This document shows positions 7,599 through 9,435 of a stretch of DNA of 9,435 nucleotides, one piece after another. The stretch is taken from positions 1 to 9,435 of the forward strand of contig JASLEQ010000637.1 in assembly GCA_030151135.1 (NCBI GenBank), in the 5' to 3' direction. A program made the position numbers and the translations under genes. Source of the DNA: Candidatus Sulfotelmatobacter sp. (GTDB taxonomy: Bacteria > Acidobacteriota > Terriglobia > Terriglobales > SbA1). Position 1 is the first letter of the stretch. Every line of letters begins with the position of its first letter. The notes under the pieces were generated by a model. That model did no database searches and was not told the DNA's origin. It saw only the letters and a program-made list of their open reading frames with translations.

Positions 7599-8687
7599 AT
7601 GGCTGATCGCATTCTGGTGGTTGACGACGAAGAGCCGATCCGTGAAATTGTGGCCTCGATGCTGGGGACCGCTGGATACGTCTGCAAACAAGCAGGTTCC
7701 GGCATGGAGGCGCTCGCCGTTTTGAACTCCGGGGAAGAGTTCGAGTTAATGCTGTCGGATCTGATGATGGCTGATCTTGATGGCATCGGACTGCTCGAGC
7801 GGACCAAAGAGAAATATCCCGATATGCCAGTGGTGATGGTTACCGCTGTGCACGATATCTCGGTTGCTCTGGCGGCCATCCGCAATGGTGCTTACGACTA
7901 CTTGCTCAAGCCGTTCGAGCGAGAGCAGTTGCTGAATACGGTTAGCCGTGCCCTCGAAAACCGGCGACTGAAGGTCGAGAACCGAACCTATCAGACAAAC
8001 CTGGAAACTCTGGTAAAAGCCAGAACAGACCAACTGCAGGCGGCCATGCAGAATCTCGAGCGTTCCTACGACATTACGCTCGAGGCTCTGGGGGATGCGC
8101 TCGACCTCAAAGATGCGGAGACTGAAGGTCATTCACGCCGCGTAACGCTCTTCACAATTGCCATCGCGCAAGCTTTGGGTATGCCACGCGAGCAAATCGC
8201 AGTGATCGCACGGGGTGCATTCCTGCACGATATCGGCAAAATGGCCATCCCCGACGCAATCCTCCGCAAGCCGGACAAGCTCAATCCCGACGAAGTCCTG
8301 ATCATGCAGGAGCATGCTTATCGCGGCTACCAGATGCTGAAAAAGATACCGTTTCTGGCCGAAGCTTCGGAAATCGTGTATTCGCACCAGGAGCGCTACG
8401 ACGGCACCGGCTATCCCCGCGGCTTGAAAGGAAATGAGATTCCGCTTGGAGCCCGTATCTTTTCAATCGCCGATACTCTGGACGCAATTACATCGGATCG
8501 TCCCTACCGTCCCGCCCAATCGTTGAAGGCGGCTCGAGAGGAAATCGCACGCTGGTCGGGCAGGCAGTTTGATCCGGAAATCGTGAGAGTTTTTCTCGAG
8601 ATGCCCGACAAGATCTGGGAAGACCTGCGCCGGGAAATCGACGGTCAGACCTACCGGGCGGCGTATTCCACAGGGGCCAAGGGCTGA
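7599..8687 (+). CDS. Response regulator with HD-GYP cyclic-di-GMP phosphodiesterase domain
   Basis: This 362-aa cytoplasmic protein has an N-terminal receiver (about 1-118) with acidic pocket D9/D10, phospho-acceptor D54, T82 and K104, all intact. A charged helical linker, probably a coiled coil, spans about 120-155. The HD-GYP domain fills 157-345: E174 and H178 (GHSRRV), H210-D211 with K214 (HDIGK), H239, H263 followed by Q264 and E265, YDGTGYP at 267-273, and D292 in ADTLDA. HD-GYP enzymes hydrolyse cyclic-di-GMP to pGpG or GMP at a bi- or trinuclear iron site. Every expected metal ligand is present except that the second His of the usual HHE is Q264. There is no DNA-binding domain, so the output is enzymatic. 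The ATG at 7599 starts directly at the conserved ADRILVVDDEE. It is divergent from the hybrid kinase and followed closely by a membrane protein gene. Degradation of c-di-GMP is a family-based prediction. Confidence 0.95.
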   Translation: MADRILVVDDEEPIREIVASMLGTAGYVCKQAGSGMEALAVLNSGEEFELMLSDLMMADLDGIGLLERTKEKYPDMPVVMVTAVHDISVALAAIRNGAYDYLLKPFEREQLLNTVSRALENRRLKVENRTYQTNLETLVKARTDQLQAAMQNLERSYDITLEALGDALDLKDAETEGHSRRVTLFTIAIAQALGMPREQIAVIARGAFLHDIGKMAIPDAILRKPDKLNPDEVLIMQEHAYRGYQMLKKIPFLAEASEIVYSHQERYDGTGYPRGLKGNEIPLGARIFSIADTLDAITSDRPYRPAQSLKAAREEIARWSGRQFDPEIVRVFLEMPDKIWEDLRREIDGQTYRAAYSTGAKG

Positions 8688-8697
8688 GAACGTTCTC
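8686..8697. repeat. 12-bp perfect palindrome at the end of the HD-GYP gene
   Basis: GAGAACGTTCTC begins on the second base of the TGA stop codon and is a perfect palindrome. Its right half also takes part in an overlapping hairpin, CGTTCT-CCGG-GGAACG (8691-8706, one T-G pair), which would cover the GGGGA that could serve the TTG start of the next gene. No T-run follows, so it is not a standard terminator. It could be an operator, a processing hairpin or chance. Confidence 0.4.
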
Positions 8698-8741
8698 CGG
8701 GGAACGCTACATTGCAGCGCTGGAATCCTTTGAAAGTCTCG

Positions 8742-9435
8742 ATGTTCGCGGCCGTCCTTTTAGTTGGGACGCTAGCGCTAGCCTGTGCATTCCTTTCTCG
8801 AAGTTTCCTGCTTACTGCCGTTAGCGACATTGTGACCGGCCTGTTGATGCTGAGCCCTTTATTTTCATTCAGCATCCTGGGCGCGCAAAGCAGGGGCCGG
8901 ATGCGCTGGTTTTGGCTATTGCAGTCCGCAGGATGGGCGCTCTGGTTCAGCGATCAGTTGGTTTGGATTTACTACGATCTGGTGTTGCGGCAGAAGATGC
9001 CTCCCATGCATCCGGCGGATGCACTGCTATTCCTGGCAGGCGCGCCCATGATGGCAGGCCTGCTTCTTCGCCCACATCGCGAGCCCTCCGCCCAGAGTGC
9101 GAGATTGGGTATCCTCGATTTCTTCTTGCTGGCGCTCTGGTGGCTCTACCTCTACGTTTCCCAGGTGGTCTGCTGGCAATACGCATATCTGAATCAAGAT
9201 GGGTACAACCGCAATTTCGATCTCTTATCCATTGTGGAAAGCGTGCTGCTCACCGCCGTGTTGGTTGTTTTCTGGGTACAGACCTCAGGGAATTGGCGCC
9301 GTTTCTACGGGGCCCTCTGTTTCGCCGTGGTCTTTAACTACATCTCATTTTTCGTATTGAATCACGCCTTGGAAAAAGATGTTTATTTCACCGGGAGTTG
9401 GTATGACATACCTTACTCCGGTTCCTTTGCGCTCT
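8742..9435 (+). CDS. N-terminal multi-pass membrane sensor domain of a probable signalling protein (partial, runs off right edge)
   Basis: An open frame continues to the window edge without a stop, giving 231 codons from the ATG at 8742. It is rich in hydrophobic segments, about residues 1-18, 19-50, 55-75, 85-103, 117-136, 156-175 and 183-205, with Trp/Tyr-rich stretches such as LALWWLYLYVSQVVCWQYAY and a conserved-looking YFTGSWYDIP near the end. I recognise this as similar to N-terminal membrane sensor domains of acidobacterial signalling proteins that end in GGDEF or histidine kinase domains, but the output domain lies outside the window. The start is uncertain. A TTG at 8712 has GGGGA 8 nt upstream and would add MQRWNPLKVS, a basic cytoplasmic tail; the ATG at 8742 has only GAAAG. 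The gene lies 54 (or 24) bp after the HD-GYP gene on the same strand, so co-transcription is likely. Confidence 0.8.
   Translation, partial: MFAAVLLVGTLALACAFLSRSFLLTAVSDIVTGLLMLSPLFSFSILGAQSRGRMRWFWLLQSAGWALWFSDQLVWIYYDLVLRQKMPPMHPADALLFLAGAPMMAGLLLRPHREPSAQSARLGILDFFLLALWWLYLYVSQVVCWQYAYLNQDGYNRNFDLLSIVESVLLTAVLVVFWVQTSGNWRRFYGALCFAVVFNYISFFVLNHALEKDVYFTGSWYDIPYSGSFAL

Noticed and set aside
8771..8782. 12-bp palindrome GCTAGCGCTAGC (tandem GCTAGC)
   Set aside because: It lies within the coding sequence of a hydrophobic segment, where it encodes part of a Leu-Ala repeat, and is explained by the protein sequence.
8912..9337. Plus-strand open frame of 141 codons near the right edge
   Set aside because: It is in another frame from the hydrophobic open frame that runs from 8742 to the edge; the latter has the membrane-protein pattern and continues from directly behind the HD-GYP gene.

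Overview
The window looks like a chromosomal segment from a moderately GC-rich soil-type bacterium, most likely an Acidobacteriota (Terriglobia/Koribacter-like). The grounds are indirect: a DnaE1-type replicative polymerase followed by what looks like the start of accA, a very large membrane-anchored GAF/PAS hybrid kinase, and a rightmost gene whose N-terminal membrane domain resembles sensor domains I associate with acidobacterial signalling proteins. No rRNA, tRNA, transposon, CRISPR array or phage gene is visible, and base composition and coding style are even throughout.

Layout, left to right. Positions 1-94 (minus) hold the first 31 codons of a gene running off the left edge, probably accA (acetyl-CoA carboxylase carboxyltransferase alpha). 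Positions 152-3673 (minus) are a complete dnaE, with all nine metal-site residues of an active PHP proofreading domain. Positions 3674-3952 are non-coding as far as can be seen. Positions 3953-7501 (minus, GTG start) encode a 1182-residue hybrid sensor kinase (membrane segments, GAF, Cys-rich PAS, PAS, GAF, HisKA, HATPase) ending in a receiver-like domain that has lost its phospho-acceptor aspartate. Positions 7502-7598 are a 97-bp divergent control region with an 8-bp perfect inverted repeat and helically phased TCCGGA-type hexamers. Positions 7599-8687 (plus) encode a response regulator with an HD-GYP cyclic-di-GMP phosphodiesterase output. From about 8742 (or 8712) to the right edge (plus) runs the N-terminal half of a multi-pass membrane protein, cut off by the window.

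How the parts may work together. dnaE plus the accA-like gene form a housekeeping replication/fatty-acid pair. The other three genes look like a signalling locus: the hybrid kinase has an intact His phospho-donor domain but a dead-looking receiver, while the divergently transcribed regulator next door has an intact receiver. The simplest reading is that the kinase phosphorylates the HD-GYP protein and so controls cyclic-di-GMP breakdown. The downstream membrane protein may be a further sensor in the same circuit; if its missing C-terminus is GGDEF, the locus would hold both a c-di-GMP-degrading and a c-di-GMP-making enzyme. These links are inferred from gene order. The window contains no gene arrangement I would call a wholly new system; the points worth following are the divergent control region, the pseudo-receiver, the Cys-rich PAS and the altered HD-GYP metal site.
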